A DNA stretch of 64,000 bases, from assembly GCF_003696305.1 (NCBI RefSeq), contig NZ_RFFK01000013.1:53108-117107 (forward strand), given 5' to 3'. The notes beneath the pieces were generated by a model that was not told the origin of the DNA, did not search any database, and was given only the letters and a program-made list of their open reading frames with translations. Shown here piece after piece: positions 8,460-16,042 of the stretch. The DNA is from Pseudomonas sp. AOB-7. Lineage in GTDB: Bacteria > Pseudomonadota > Gammaproteobacteria > Pseudomonadales > Pseudomonadaceae. A program made the position numbers and the translations under genes. Each line of letters starts with the position of its first letter. Position 1 is the stretch's first letter.

Positions 8460-8652
8460 GACGAACCGTGGTGCGCCATGCGCACCGCCTCAAAAGCTTT
8501 GGTGCGAGTGGCGCACCCTACGGCCCCGGTTCGTAGGGTGGATCACGCTTCACCGATCCACCGTTGTGGTGGATGTAAAAAGCGACAGCTACGCGCCCCG
8601 ATCCACCCGACGCGCTTTAGCTGCGAACGAGTCGCCGCTAAAGCGCCTCCCA
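8460..8652. repeat. Cluster of GTAGGGTG repeats and a REP half-site
   Basis: Contains GGTGCGCCATGCGCACC, a GTGGCGCACCCTACG unit, CGTAGGGTGGATCACGC with its ATCCACC inverted partners, and at the end a GCCGCTAAAGCGCCTCCCAC half-REP related to the elements at 21585 and 52408. It fills the gap between the DUF4340 and GldG-like genes, so a transcript across the operon would carry these hairpins. Confidence 0.65.
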
Positions 8653-8658
8653 CAATGC

Positions 8659-10491
8659 TCAGGCCCGGCGGCGGCGCCGCCACAGCCACAGGGCCAGCAC
8701 GCCGAGGGTCAACAGTGCCGGCACCAGGGCGATATTGATCACCTTGAGCGTGCGGCCCAGCACCTCGATATCGGCGTTGAGCTGGTAGCGCACGTCGCGC
8801 AGCTCCTTGCGGATCGCCAGCTTCTCCTGGATGAAGCGCTGCACCGCGCCCTGCTGCTCCGGGGTCAGCTCCAGCGCCTGGCTGGGGTCGTCGTTGCGCT
8901 GCAGCGCCGCCAGTTGCTGCTCGGTCTCGGCCAGGCGCGCCTGCAGCGCCTGTTCCTTCTCGCGGAAGCGCTGCTCGGCGGCGCGCTGCAACTCTTCCAC
9001 CACCACGAAGGGACGGCTGAAGCGGCCGCGCGAACGCACGCTGATCAACGCCTCGGAGCCGGCCAGGTTGTCCAGCGCGTTGATCGCGAAGCTGCCGTTG
9101 TCGGCCCAGGGCTGCGGAATGCGCTGGCCGAAGAAGTCCTGCACCTGCACCCACAGGCGGTCGCTCAAGATGTCGGTATCGGCCACCGCGATCACGTTGA
9201 TGGTGTCGGCCTGCTTGAGGCCGTCCTTGCGCCCTTCGATGCCGTCGGGGAAGGCGCTCTGCGCCGGGCCGTCGATGCGTGCGGCGATGGCGTAGCGCTC
9301 GCCGGTGGGCTCCAGCTCGCGGATCAGCTCCTCCGGATTGCTCAGCATGGCGAAACGCTGGGCGTCGAAGGGCATGGCGTACTCGGAGCTCTGCAGCAGC
9401 GGGGTGAAGCGGGTCTTGGCGCCTTCCACCGGTTCGAGGATGCCGGCGGTGGCGACGGTGATGCTCTCCAGCCCGGCGGTGGCGATGTCCTCCTGGTCCA
9501 GCGCCTGGCGCGGCAGGCTCAGCCAGGCGGCATGACGCACCGCACGCTGGCCCTGGCCCATGCTCACCGACATGGCGTAGGAGCCGTCGCCGAGCACCTT
9601 GTCCGGCACCAGACGCAGGCCCCAGGCCTGGAACAGCGGCTCGAGGTTGGAGCCCTTGTCCACCGCCATCTCGCCCGGCATGTCGCCAGTGTCGGCCTCG
9701 GCATAGGGGTCGACGAACACCATCAGCTTGCCGCCGCGCAGGACGAACTGGTCGATGGCGTACAGGGTCTGCTCGGGCAGGTTCTTCGGGTGCACCAGCC
9801 ACAACACCGAGACGCTGTCGGGAATCAGGTCGACGTCGGCCTTGAGCTGCTCGATCGAAAACAACTGGCGCACCTGCTCCAGCACCATCCATGGCGGCGT
9901 CGGCTGCCGCGCCATCATGTCGAAGCCACCGGTCATGGGCAGCCCGGAGAGCACCCCGACCACCGGCAGCTGCGGCTTGGCCAGGCTCTGCACCAGGCGG
10001 CTCAGCTCGTATTCGAGGTGCTCCTCCTGATCCAGGGCGAAGAACGGGATCACCTGGGTGTCGTCCAGCGCGTTGGTGCCGGCCAGGCCGAAGTAGATGG
10101 AGTCGCCACCCTGCTGCAGGGGGATGCCCTGCAGGCCGAACTCGGCGGCCTTGTCCTCGTCCTCGGAGAAGGGCTCGGGGTCGATGAGGTGCAGGCGGAT
10201 CTTGCCGCCGGCCTGGCGCTGGTAGGCCTTGAGCATCTCCTCCACGCGCTGGGCGTAGGTGCGCAGCGCCGGCAGGTCCTTGGCTACCTTGTCGGAGTAG
10301 AAGAAGTACAGGTTGATCGGCTCGTCCAGCTCGCCAAGGATCTGCTTGGTGCCATCGGAAATGGTGTAGAGCTTCTGCTCGGTCAGGTCCAGGCGGGCGC
10401 CGCCCAGGCCGAGGCCGGCCAGCAGGTTGAAGGCGAGAAAGGCCGCCGCGATCAGCAGCAGCCCGGCGCCGGAATAGATCAGCTTTTTCAT
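8659..10491 (-). CDS. GldG-like ABC transporter auxiliary protein
   Basis: A 610-residue protein with a membrane segment near each end (residues about 5-27 and 580-603, the latter followed by RRRRRA). The large region between starts LDLTEQKLYTISDGTKQIL, the hallmark of the GldG / ABC_transp_aux family. GldG works with the ATPase GldA and permease GldF in Bacteroidetes gliding; related sets in proteobacteria have no assigned cargo. A long charged helical stretch (residues about 490-560) looks like a coiled coil. It starts nine bases after the permease stop codon. Confidence 0.85.
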   Translation of the reverse strand: MKKLIYSGAGLLLIAAAFLAFNLLAGLGLGGARLDLTEQKLYTISDGTKQILGELDEPINLYFFYSDKVAKDLPALRTYAQRVEEMLKAYQRQAGGKIRLHLIDPEPFSEDEDKAAEFGLQGIPLQQGGDSIYFGLAGTNALDDTQVIPFFALDQEEHLEYELSRLVQSLAKPQLPVVGVLSGLPMTGGFDMMARQPTPPWMVLEQVRQLFSIEQLKADVDLIPDSVSVLWLVHPKNLPEQTLYAIDQFVLRGGKLMVFVDPYAEADTGDMPGEMAVDKGSNLEPLFQAWGLRLVPDKVLGDGSYAMSVSMGQGQRAVRHAAWLSLPRQALDQEDIATAGLESITVATAGILEPVEGAKTRFTPLLQSSEYAMPFDAQRFAMLSNPEELIRELEPTGERYAIAARIDGPAQSAFPDGIEGRKDGLKQADTINVIAVADTDILSDRLWVQVQDFFGQRIPQPWADNGSFAINALDNLAGSEALISVRSRGRFSRPFVVVEELQRAAEQRFREKEQALQARLAETEQQLAALQRNDDPSQALELTPEQQGAVQRFIQEKLAIRKELRDVRYQLNADIEVLGRTLKVINIALVPALLTLGVLALWLWRRRRRA

Positions 10492-10500
10492 GGGCGCTCC

Positions 10501-11232
10501 TCAGTCGGCTTTCTTCAGGTCGATGACCACGGCGGTGGCGGTCAGCCAGGCGGCGATCAGCGAGAGGAAATACAGCAGGTCGCGCAGATCGATCACGCCC
10601 TTGCTGATGGCGTCGAAGCGCACCAGGAAGCTCAGCGAGGCGATGGCGTCCACCAGCCACTGCGGCGCCCAGGCGAAGGCATCGAGCACCATCGGAAAGC
10701 CGCTGACGATAAACAGGAAGCAGGCGCTGACCGCGAGGATGAAGGCGATCACCTGGTTCTTGCTCAGCGCCGACATGCACGAGCCGATGGCCAGATAGGC
10801 GCCGGCCAGCAGCCAACTGCCGATGTAGCCGGTGACGATGGCGCCGTTGTCCGGCTCGCCCAGGTAGTTGACCGTGACGATCATCGGGAAGGTCAGCAGC
10901 AGCGCGAGGCCGGCGAACACCCAGGCGGCGAGGAACTTGCCGGTGACCGCCTCGAAGCGGGTGATCGGCAGGGTCATCAGCAGCTCGATGGAGCCGGACT
11001 TGCGCTCCTCCGCCCACAGGCGCATGGCAATCGCCGGCACCAGGAACAGATAGAGCCAGGGGTGGAAGTTGAAGAAGGCGGACAGATTCGCCTGGCCGCC
11101 CTCGAAGAAACCGCCCAGGTAGAAGGTGAACACCCCGGACAGCACCAGGAAGATCACGATGAACACATAGGCCAGCGGCGTGGCGAAGTAGCTCGCCAGC
11201 TCGCGCTTGAAGATCACCGGCAACTGGGTCAT
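10501..11232 (-). CDS. ABC-2 type permease
   Basis: A 243-residue integral membrane protein with about six hydrophobic segments. It opens IFKRELASYFATPLAYVFI, the form seen in GldF/NosY-type ABC-2 permeases, and has the WAEERKSGSIELLMTLPI loop typical of this group. It overlaps the upstream ATPase gene by four bases and is followed closely by the GldG-like gene, giving ATPase-permease-GldG order. I place the start at 11232 because that ATG gives the family N-terminus directly after the overlap. Confidence 0.9.
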   Translation of the reverse strand: MTQLPVIFKRELASYFATPLAYVFIVIFLVLSGVFTFYLGGFFEGGQANLSAFFNFHPWLYLFLVPAIAMRLWAEERKSGSIELLMTLPITRFEAVTGKFLAAWVFAGLALLLTFPMIVTVNYLGEPDNGAIVTGYIGSWLLAGAYLAIGSCMSALSKNQVIAFILAVSACFLFIVSGFPMVLDAFAWAPQWLVDAIASLSFLVRFDAISKGVIDLRDLLYFLSLIAAWLTATAVVIDLKKAD

Positions 11233-12152
11233 GGCTGCTCTCCCCGGGTCAGGCTGCGGAACACTTCGTCGAGCCGGCCGCGTTCCACGTTGAGTTCCTT
11301 GATGTTCCAGCCACGCTGGCCGATCAGCGCGTTGACCTGCGGGAAGATCACCTCGCCCGGCTTGGCCAGCACGCTGAAGCTGTGCTCCAGGTGGTTCTCC
11401 TCGATCCCGGCCACCCCCGGCAGCGCGGCCAGGGCATCCAGATCCAGCGGCTCGGCGGCCACCAGGGTCACCGCCTGGTGGTAGCGCGAGCGGCTTTCCA
11501 GCTCCAGCGGCGTGCCATCGGCCAGCAGGCGGCCCTGGGCGATCACCACCGCGCGGGTGCACAGCGCCGTGACCTCTTCGAGGATGTGGGTGGAAATGAT
11601 CACGATCTTGTCGCGCGCCAGGCCCTGGATCAGCTGGCGCACCTGATGCTTCTGGTTGGGATCGAGGCCGTCGGTGGGCTCGTCGAGAATCAGCACGCGT
11701 GGATCGTGGAGGATCGCCTGGGCCAGGCCGACGCGGCGCTTGAAACCCTTGGACAGCGTCTCGATGCTCTGCTCCAGCACCTTGTCCAGCTCCACCTGCG
11801 CCACGGCGCGCTCGACCCGCTGACGCTTCTCGGCGCCACGAAAGCCGCGCACCTCGGCGATAAAGTCGAGAAAGCCGCGCACCGTCATGTCGCCGTAGCA
11901 GGGCGCGCCTTCCGGCAGATAGCCGATCTGCCGCTGGGCCTGCAGGGTCTGGGTCTGGATATCGCAACCGAGGATGCTCGCCGTGCCGGAGCTCGGCGCG
12001 AGAAAGCCGGTGAGCATCTTCATGGTGGTGGACTTGCCGGCGCCGTTGGGGCCGAGAAAGCCCAGCACCTCCCCCGGCTGGACGCTGAACGACAGATCGT
12101 CGACTGCCGTGTGCTGCGCAAAACGCTTGGTCAGGTTTCTTATTTCGATCAT
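11229..12152 (-). CDS. ABC transporter ATPase (GldA/CcmA type)
   Basis: A 307-residue ATP-binding subunit. It has Walker A (GPNGAGKSTT, residues about 34-43), the signature region ETLSKGFKRRVGLAQ and Walker B VLILDEPTDGLDP, with a switch histidine in ISTHILEEV. A C-terminal domain of about 90 residues follows, as in the GldA-like subgroup. It is the first gene of the four-gene run and drives the ABC-2 permease that overlaps it. Confidence 0.93.
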   Translation of the reverse strand: MIEIRNLTKRFAQHTAVDDLSFSVQPGEVLGFLGPNGAGKSTTMKMLTGFLAPSSGTASILGCDIQTQTLQAQRQIGYLPEGAPCYGDMTVRGFLDFIAEVRGFRGAEKRQRVERAVAQVELDKVLEQSIETLSKGFKRRVGLAQAILHDPRVLILDEPTDGLDPNQKHQVRQLIQGLARDKIVIISTHILEEVTALCTRAVVIAQGRLLADGTPLELESRSRYHQAVTLVAAEPLDLDALAALPGVAGIEENHLEHSFSVLAKPGEVIFPQVNALIGQRGWNIKELNVERGRLDEVFRSLTRGEQP

Positions 12153-12471
12153 GGCCTCTCACCAGTGCGGTCAAAGCCTGGCGCGCCGCTCGTGGGCACG
12201 AGCCAGGCCTGCAAAAATGCCGGCGGAACTATAAGAAGTCGGATGCGCTGATTGCAACCGAGTGGCGCCCGCGGAAATTTACCGGAGGTTACCGCTGCCC
12301 GGCGGCGCGCCCAGCAATACCTGAAATAGTCGTCGTTCCCGCGCAGGCGGGACAGCAGCTTTATCGCTGAACAGCGCTTGCGCTGGCCCGAAGGGGAATA
12401 ACCCAGAGGCTGCGCAGCACCTGGACCAGCGCCTTCGCAGGTGTGGCGGTAAATGGTTTTTCAGCACGCCC
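12153..12471. other. Intergenic region between the ABC operon and the integron
   Basis: A 319-base stretch upstream of the ATPase gene and downstream of the integrase stop codon. It holds a CGTTCCCGCGCAGGCGGGA hairpin near 12333, a short repeat common in proteobacterial intergenic DNA. It must contain the promoter of the minus-strand ABC operon, but I cannot assign -35/-10 elements. No gene is supported here. Confidence 0.5.
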
Positions 12472-13436
12472 TCAGCGATCCAGCGGGCTCAGCACCGCCA
12501 GGCCGCCGCGATTGAGCACATGGGTGTAGATCATGGTGGTCTTCACGTCGGCGTGGCCGAGCAGCTCCTGCACCGTGCGGATGTCCTGGCCCGCCTCCAG
12601 CAGGTGGGTGGCGAATGAATGGCGCAGCGAATGCGGCGTGGCATGCTTGATCGAGCCGGCACGCCGCGCAACCTCGCGCACCGCACGCTGAATGGTCTTC
12701 TCATGCAGGTGATGGCGAAAGATCCCCTGGCCGCGCGGGTCCCGCGAGCGGTTAATGGACGGAAAGACGAACTGCCAGCCCCATTCCTTGGCCGCATTGG
12801 GGTACTTGCGCGCCAGGGCGAAGGGCAAATTGGCCTCGCCAAAACCCTCGGCGAGATCGCTCCGGTGCAGATGCCGCACCTTATCGAAATGAAGCCGCAG
12901 CGGCTCGACGATACGCAGGGGCAGCATGGTCACCCGGTCCTTCTGGCCCTTGCCATCGCGCACCAGAATCTCCCGCCGGGCGAAATCCACATCCTTGACC
13001 CGCAGCCGCAGCGCCTCGAGTAGACGCAAGCCCGAGCCATAGAGCAGGTTGGCGACAATCCAGCTCACGCCCTGCAGCTGCGCCAGCAAGGCCTCCACCT
13101 CGGCGCGCGTCAACACCACCGGCAGATGCTGGGGCTTCTTCGCCCGCACTATGTCTTGTAACCAGGGCAAATCCAGCTTGAGCACCTCCTTGTAGAGAAA
13201 CAGCAGAGCGGCCAAGGCCTGGTTCTGCGTCGAAGCGGATACATCGCGCTTGACCGCCAGATGAGTCAGAAAAGCTCGATCTCCGCCGCGCCCATCTCCG
13301 CCGGATGCCGATAGCGATGGAAGCGGATATAGCGTTTTGCCCACTCGGCATAGACAGTTTCGGTACGGATGGAATAGTTTCTGACTCGAATCTGCTGGCG
13401 CAGTTGATCCAGCAGCTTGGGCTTGCCGTCATCCAT
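12472..13436 (-). pseudogene. intI: Integron integrase IntI, frameshifted
   Basis: A tyrosine recombinase that would integrate and excise cassettes at attI and attC. The C-terminal part keeps the catalytic set: Arg in GSGLRLLEALRLRVKD, HSLRHSFATHLLEAG, LLGHADVKTTMIYTHV with its tyrosine. It also has the integron-specific insert around LARKYPNAAKEWGWQF. The N-terminal 56 residues (MDDGKPKLLDQLRQ... to AEIELF) run into a stop at 13266-13268. A shift of one base at the A run 13270-13273 (four T on the coding strand where five would keep frame) restores AEIELFLTHLAV and a normal 321-residue protein. Inactivation is therefore by one missing base in a homopolymer; a sequencing error cannot be excluded. 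Confidence 0.93.
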
Positions 13437-13576
13437 GTCGCGTTTCTCCCAGAGTGCTGTCGCGTTTGCCGCGACCACCTTCAAGCTAGACAAGGACTTA
13501 CAAGACGACAAGGAAGGTTATGCGACAGGTGTCGTGGGCAAACGCGACAGCCATGTCGCCTAATTAATAGTTAGGC
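13437..13576 (+). other. attI: attI region of the integron
   Basis: The segment between the integrase start and the first cassette. It ends in the core site GTTAGGC (13570-13576), where cassettes join between G and TT. Just before it lies GTCGCCTAA (13555-13563), the exact reverse complement of TTAGGCGAC (13571-13579). A 14-base perfect inverted pair, CTGTCGCGTTTGCC (13457-13470) and GGCAAACGCGACAG (13537-13550), brackets the middle and may be integrase or regulator binding sites. A cassette promoter (Pc) is expected here or inside intI, but I cannot point to clear hexamers. Confidence 0.75.
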
Positions 13577-13590
13577 GACTAGGAGAAACC

Positions 13591-13995
13591 GTGGAAGAAC
13601 TTAAAAACATACACAAGGCATTTATTAATCATCTTGGGAAAGAAAACGCTAAAGGCCTTTGTCATGTCATAAGCGTTTGCACGATGAGATGGATGAATGA
13701 AATATCATACTTAGATCAAAGCTGGAGGCTATGTCTGGGCAAGTTCTCCAGCAACAGCATCTCAGAAGAGCATTATTGGCTGGAAGGAAGCTCACCATCA
13801 AACGGAGTGGAAAATTTTTTAGACATGACGGCCGATCAATTTGGAAGCAAAGCACCGCTATTATCTATTGGCAGGCCGCCTGAATATATACTTGAGACAA
13901 ATAAAGAGACAGAGCTTACCGCAATTTTGGAAGCTGCTGCAGTAGACACATGGATGCCTTTAGTAAAAGAAGCAGTATCACGTGTAGATGCCTAA
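13591..13995 (+). CDS. Cassette 1 protein, unknown
   Basis: A 134-residue protein that I do not recognise. It starts at GTG, with AGGAG five bases upstream, directly after the attI core site. The sequence is soluble and mixed, with Trp/Cys-containing stretches (CHVISVCTMRWMNEISYLDQ, HYWLEGSSPSNG); no membrane span or known catalytic motif. The stop codon is embedded in the GCCTAAC end of attC1, a classic cassette trait. As the first cassette it is nearest any cassette promoter and likely the best expressed. Confidence 0.72.
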   Translation: MEELKNIHKAFINHLGKENAKGLCHVISVCTMRWMNEISYLDQSWRLCLGKFSSNSISEEHYWLEGSSPSNGVENFLDMTADQFGSKAPLLSIGRPPEYILETNKETELTAILEAAAVDTWMPLVKEAVSRVDA

Positions 13996-14078
13996 CAATG
14001 CGCTCAACTGCCGCTCACTCCGTTCGCTGGACGTCCAAAAGCTGCGCTTTTGGCCGCCCGTTAGCTTAATCGTTGTGC
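13990..14078 (+). repeat. attC1: attC site 1 (89 bp)
   Basis: R'' GCCTAAC (13990-13996) and R' GTTGTGC (14072-14078) bound a palindromic stretch with the inner CCAAAAGCTGCGCTTTTGG hairpin. The last six bases belong to cassette 2, whose own R'' is GCACAAC, the exact complement. Cassette 1 itself begins TTAGGC, complementary to this R''. Confidence 0.88.
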
Positions 14079-14102
14079 ACCTAGAGAGAGGTCCAAAGCC
14101 AC

Positions 14103-14681
14103 ATGCTGAAGCACATAATTACTCTCGCAGCTTTAGCCTTGCTTACTATTGGTGTTTATCTTTTTAAATTCGGCCTACCAGTAACCTCTAGCGACTATGC
14201 CAACCTAGGATCTTTTTCTGGAGGCACCTTTGTTGCTTTAGCAACGGTGTATGGGGTGCTGTATGCAATTTGGCACAACATCTCAAGTAAAAAAGAGAAC
14301 GAAAGCTCTCTTATAGACGCACATCTAAATTTAATGAGAACCTATAAAACCGCTCATACGGGCGGGTATAGCGAAGACGGTTACGCATTTCTTAATTGGC
14401 TATGGCCACTCACAGTAAACCAACTCACCGCTCCCCCGACCCGTGAAGCAGTACTCGCAAACTCAAATTTAAAAGAAATGGCGCAGTGGCTCCGCAGCGT
14501 CAAAAGGTGCGGAAATTCAAGAGCCGCAGAGCTCGTCGAAGTAATGTCACCAATAGAAGTAAAGTTGGCACAGCTATATCTCACCGTGTCGGAGATCCCA
14601 GAATCATATAAGGCTCCCATCAGTAACAAGATCTCTGGCATTGAGTTAAATGACAAAGAAAAAGCCTTGCTCTCACTCTGA
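14103..14681 (+). CDS. Cassette 2 membrane protein, PutAbiC-like topology
   Basis: A 192-residue protein with two membrane segments at residues about 5-25 and 44-58, then a soluble helical tail. The second segment is preceded by SDYANLGSFSGGTFVALA, which resembles the WGxFGDFxGG-type entry to the second helix of putative phage abortive-infection proteins (PutAbiC family). The likeness is partial and by eye. The tail (residues about 60-190) carries no catalytic motif I recognise. An RBS-like GAGAGAGG lies upstream. If the resemblance holds, it may be a phage-defence effector; otherwise an unknown two-helix membrane protein. Confidence 0.6.
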   Translation: MLKHIITLAALALLTIGVYLFKFGLPVTSSDYANLGSFSGGTFVALATVYGVLYAIWHNISSKKENESSLIDAHLNLMRTYKTAHTGGYSEDGYAFLNWLWPLTVNQLTAPPTREAVLANSNLKEMAQWLRSVKRCGNSRAAELVEVMSPIEVKLAQLYLTVSEIPESYKAPISNKISGIELNDKEKALLSL

Positions 14682-14689
14682 AGTACGGC

Positions 14690-14766
14690 GCACAACAATG
14701 CGCTCAAATCGTTCGCTTCGCTCACTGGGACCGGCTAAAGCCGGCCCCTTAGCTTAATCGTTAGGC
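14690..14766 (+). repeat. attC2: attC site 2 (77 bp)
   Basis: R'' GCACAAC (14690-14696) and R' GTTAGGC (14760-14766), with the shared core CGTTCGCTTCGCTCACTGGGA and the hairpin CCGGCTAAAGCCGG. R'' matches the start TTGTGC of cassette 2 itself, showing that the cassette is an intact unit. Confidence 0.9.
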
Positions 14767-14771
14767 CTTAT

Positions 14772-15158
14772 ATGAAGAATGTATCGCCAGAAGAAAGTGC
14801 ACTATTCAATAAATGCCAAGCTCTCGCTCAAGCACTGCGATGGCAGCGCAAGCCTTTTGATGCAAAAGAGATTGATGAACTAACAGAAGATTTTTATCGA
14901 ACAGCCAAACTCTATGCGCCTTACAAAAGTGGGGATACTGCCGCAGGGCTTCGCTCAGTTTATGGAGCCGTTGACTTGCTGCTTCAAAACATCTGCGGCC
15001 CAAACAACGAAAATCCATCAGAGTGGTTTTTAATTTCAATACAGACACTAATAAATATTATTGAGCCAACATCAATAATTGAATCCGAAGAAGGCTTAGA
15101 GTTCTTATTGGAGCTTGAAAGCGGAATTGCTCGCCTTAGAACTGGGGAACAAGCCTAA
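14772..15158 (+). CDS. Cassette 3 protein, unknown
   Basis: A 128-residue, mostly helical soluble protein not recognised. It starts only five bases after the attC2 R' site and has no Shine-Dalgarno sequence, as in many cassettes that rely on an upstream reading frame or leaderless initiation. Residues 1-45 are charged and helical (PEESALFNKCQALAQALRWQ); the C-terminal half is acidic (IIEPTSIIESEEGLEFLLEL). The stop codon lies inside attC3. No membrane or export signal. Confidence 0.68.
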   Translation: MKNVSPEESALFNKCQALAQALRWQRKPFDAKEIDELTEDFYRTAKLYAPYKSGDTAAGLRSVYGAVDLLLQNICGPNNENPSEWFLISIQTLINIIEPTSIIESEEGLEFLLELESGIARLRTGEQA

Positions 15159-15228
15159 CAAGTGGTTCAAACCGTTCGCTTCGCTCACTGGGACGGGCTA
15201 AAGCCCGCCCCTTAACCAAACGTTAGGT
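15153..15228 (+). repeat. attC3: attC site 3 (76 bp)
   Basis: R'' GCCTAAC (15153-15159) and R' GTTAGGT (15222-15228). The interior is almost identical to attC4: GGTTCAAACCGTTCGCTTCG, then the GACGGGCTAAAGCCCGCCCC hairpin and TTAACCAAAC. Confidence 0.92.
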
Positions 15229-15249
15229 GTATCCACAGTAGAGGCCACA

Positions 15250-15927
15250 ATGAACTTCACTGCGCCAGAATTTAAATTGGAAGCCTTTCATTGCCCGACA
15301 TGCGGAACATACGCGCATATGACTTGGGAGGACTTGGGTAGCCAACAAGGGCGTCACGCACTCTACACCGAAGCTATTTGCTCAAAATGTAAAAATACAA
15401 GCCTGTGGCGTATCACCAAATATAGCCACGCACATTATGGCAGGCTGGATGAAGAAGCTGAACTTATATTTCCTGACTTCGGGGTCTCTGCACTACCCGA
15501 AGACGACATGCCAGAAGATGTAAAATCCGATTACATTGAGGCCTCTAGGATATTCTCGCGGTCTCCTCGCGGGGCAGCAGCATTATTAAGACTTGCCCTT
15601 CAAAAGCTATGTAAGCACTTAGGTGAACCGGGAAAAAATATCAATGAAGATATTCGAAGCCTCGCGGCCAAAAACACCCTCCCGCCTCTCGTCGTAAAGG
15701 TGGCTGACACAGTTAGAATAACTGGCAACAATGCTGTTCACCCTGGAGAAATGTCAGATGAAGACTTCGACCATGTTGCATCAAAAATGTTCGAGCTTTT
15801 GAACTTCATAGTCAAAAAGGGAATTTCCGAACCTAAGGAACTTGAAGCTCTTTATTCAAAAACACCAGAAAAGCCTAGAAAAGACGCAGAGACCAAAGAC
15901 GCAAAAGCGAAGGCCGCAGGCACCTAA
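15250..15927 (+). CDS. Cassette 4: zinc-ribbon DUF4145 protein
   Basis: A 225-residue protein with an N-terminal zinc ribbon (Cys15-x2-Cys18 and Cys44-x2-Cys47), then a DUF4145 domain at about residues 90-195. The latter is shown by SPRGAAALLRLALQKLCKHL, DIRSLAAKNTLPP and ITGNNAVHPGEMSDEDFD. DUF4145 is often found alone on mobile elements or fused to restriction-enzyme subunits, so a role in defence is possible but unproven. The C-terminal 30 residues are Lys/Ala/Glu rich and likely disordered. A good RBS (AGAGG) sits six bases upstream. Confidence 0.82.
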   Translation: MNFTAPEFKLEAFHCPTCGTYAHMTWEDLGSQQGRHALYTEAICSKCKNTSLWRITKYSHAHYGRLDEEAELIFPDFGVSALPEDDMPEDVKSDYIEASRIFSRSPRGAAALLRLALQKLCKHLGEPGKNINEDIRSLAAKNTLPPLVVKVADTVRITGNNAVHPGEMSDEDFDHVASKMFELLNFIVKKGISEPKELEALYSKTPEKPRKDAETKDAKAKAAGT

Positions 15928-15997
15928 CAACTGGTTCAAACCGTTCGCTTCGCTCACTGGGACGGGCTAAAGCCCGCCCCTTAACCAAACGTTAGGC
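15922..15997 (+). repeat. attC4: attC site 4 (76 bp)
   Basis: R'' ACCTAAC (15922-15928) and R' GTTAGGC (15991-15997). R'' is the complement of GTTAGGT at the start of cassette 4, so the cassette is a matched unit. The interior differs from attC3 by only a base or two. Confidence 0.92.
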
Positions 15998-16042
15998 AGC
16001 ACGAGTGCGATTAATTAAGCTAGTAATAAGAAGGTAATTTAA

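Noticed and set aside
7525..11484. A very long plus-strand open frame across the DUF4340, GldG-like, permease and ATPase genes
   Set aside because: It is the antisense of four clearly recognised minus-strand genes; GC-rich codon use leaves few stops on the opposite strand, and its product is low-complexity with no domain.
12279..12467. A 62-codon minus-strand frame after intI
   Set aside because: It overlaps a CCCGCGCAGGCGGG-type intergenic hairpin, has no ribosome site and no recognisable sequence.
14806..15048. A minus-strand gene inside cassette 3
   Set aside because: Cassette genes here all read plus; the frame lacks a ribosome site and is a shadow of the plus-strand gene.
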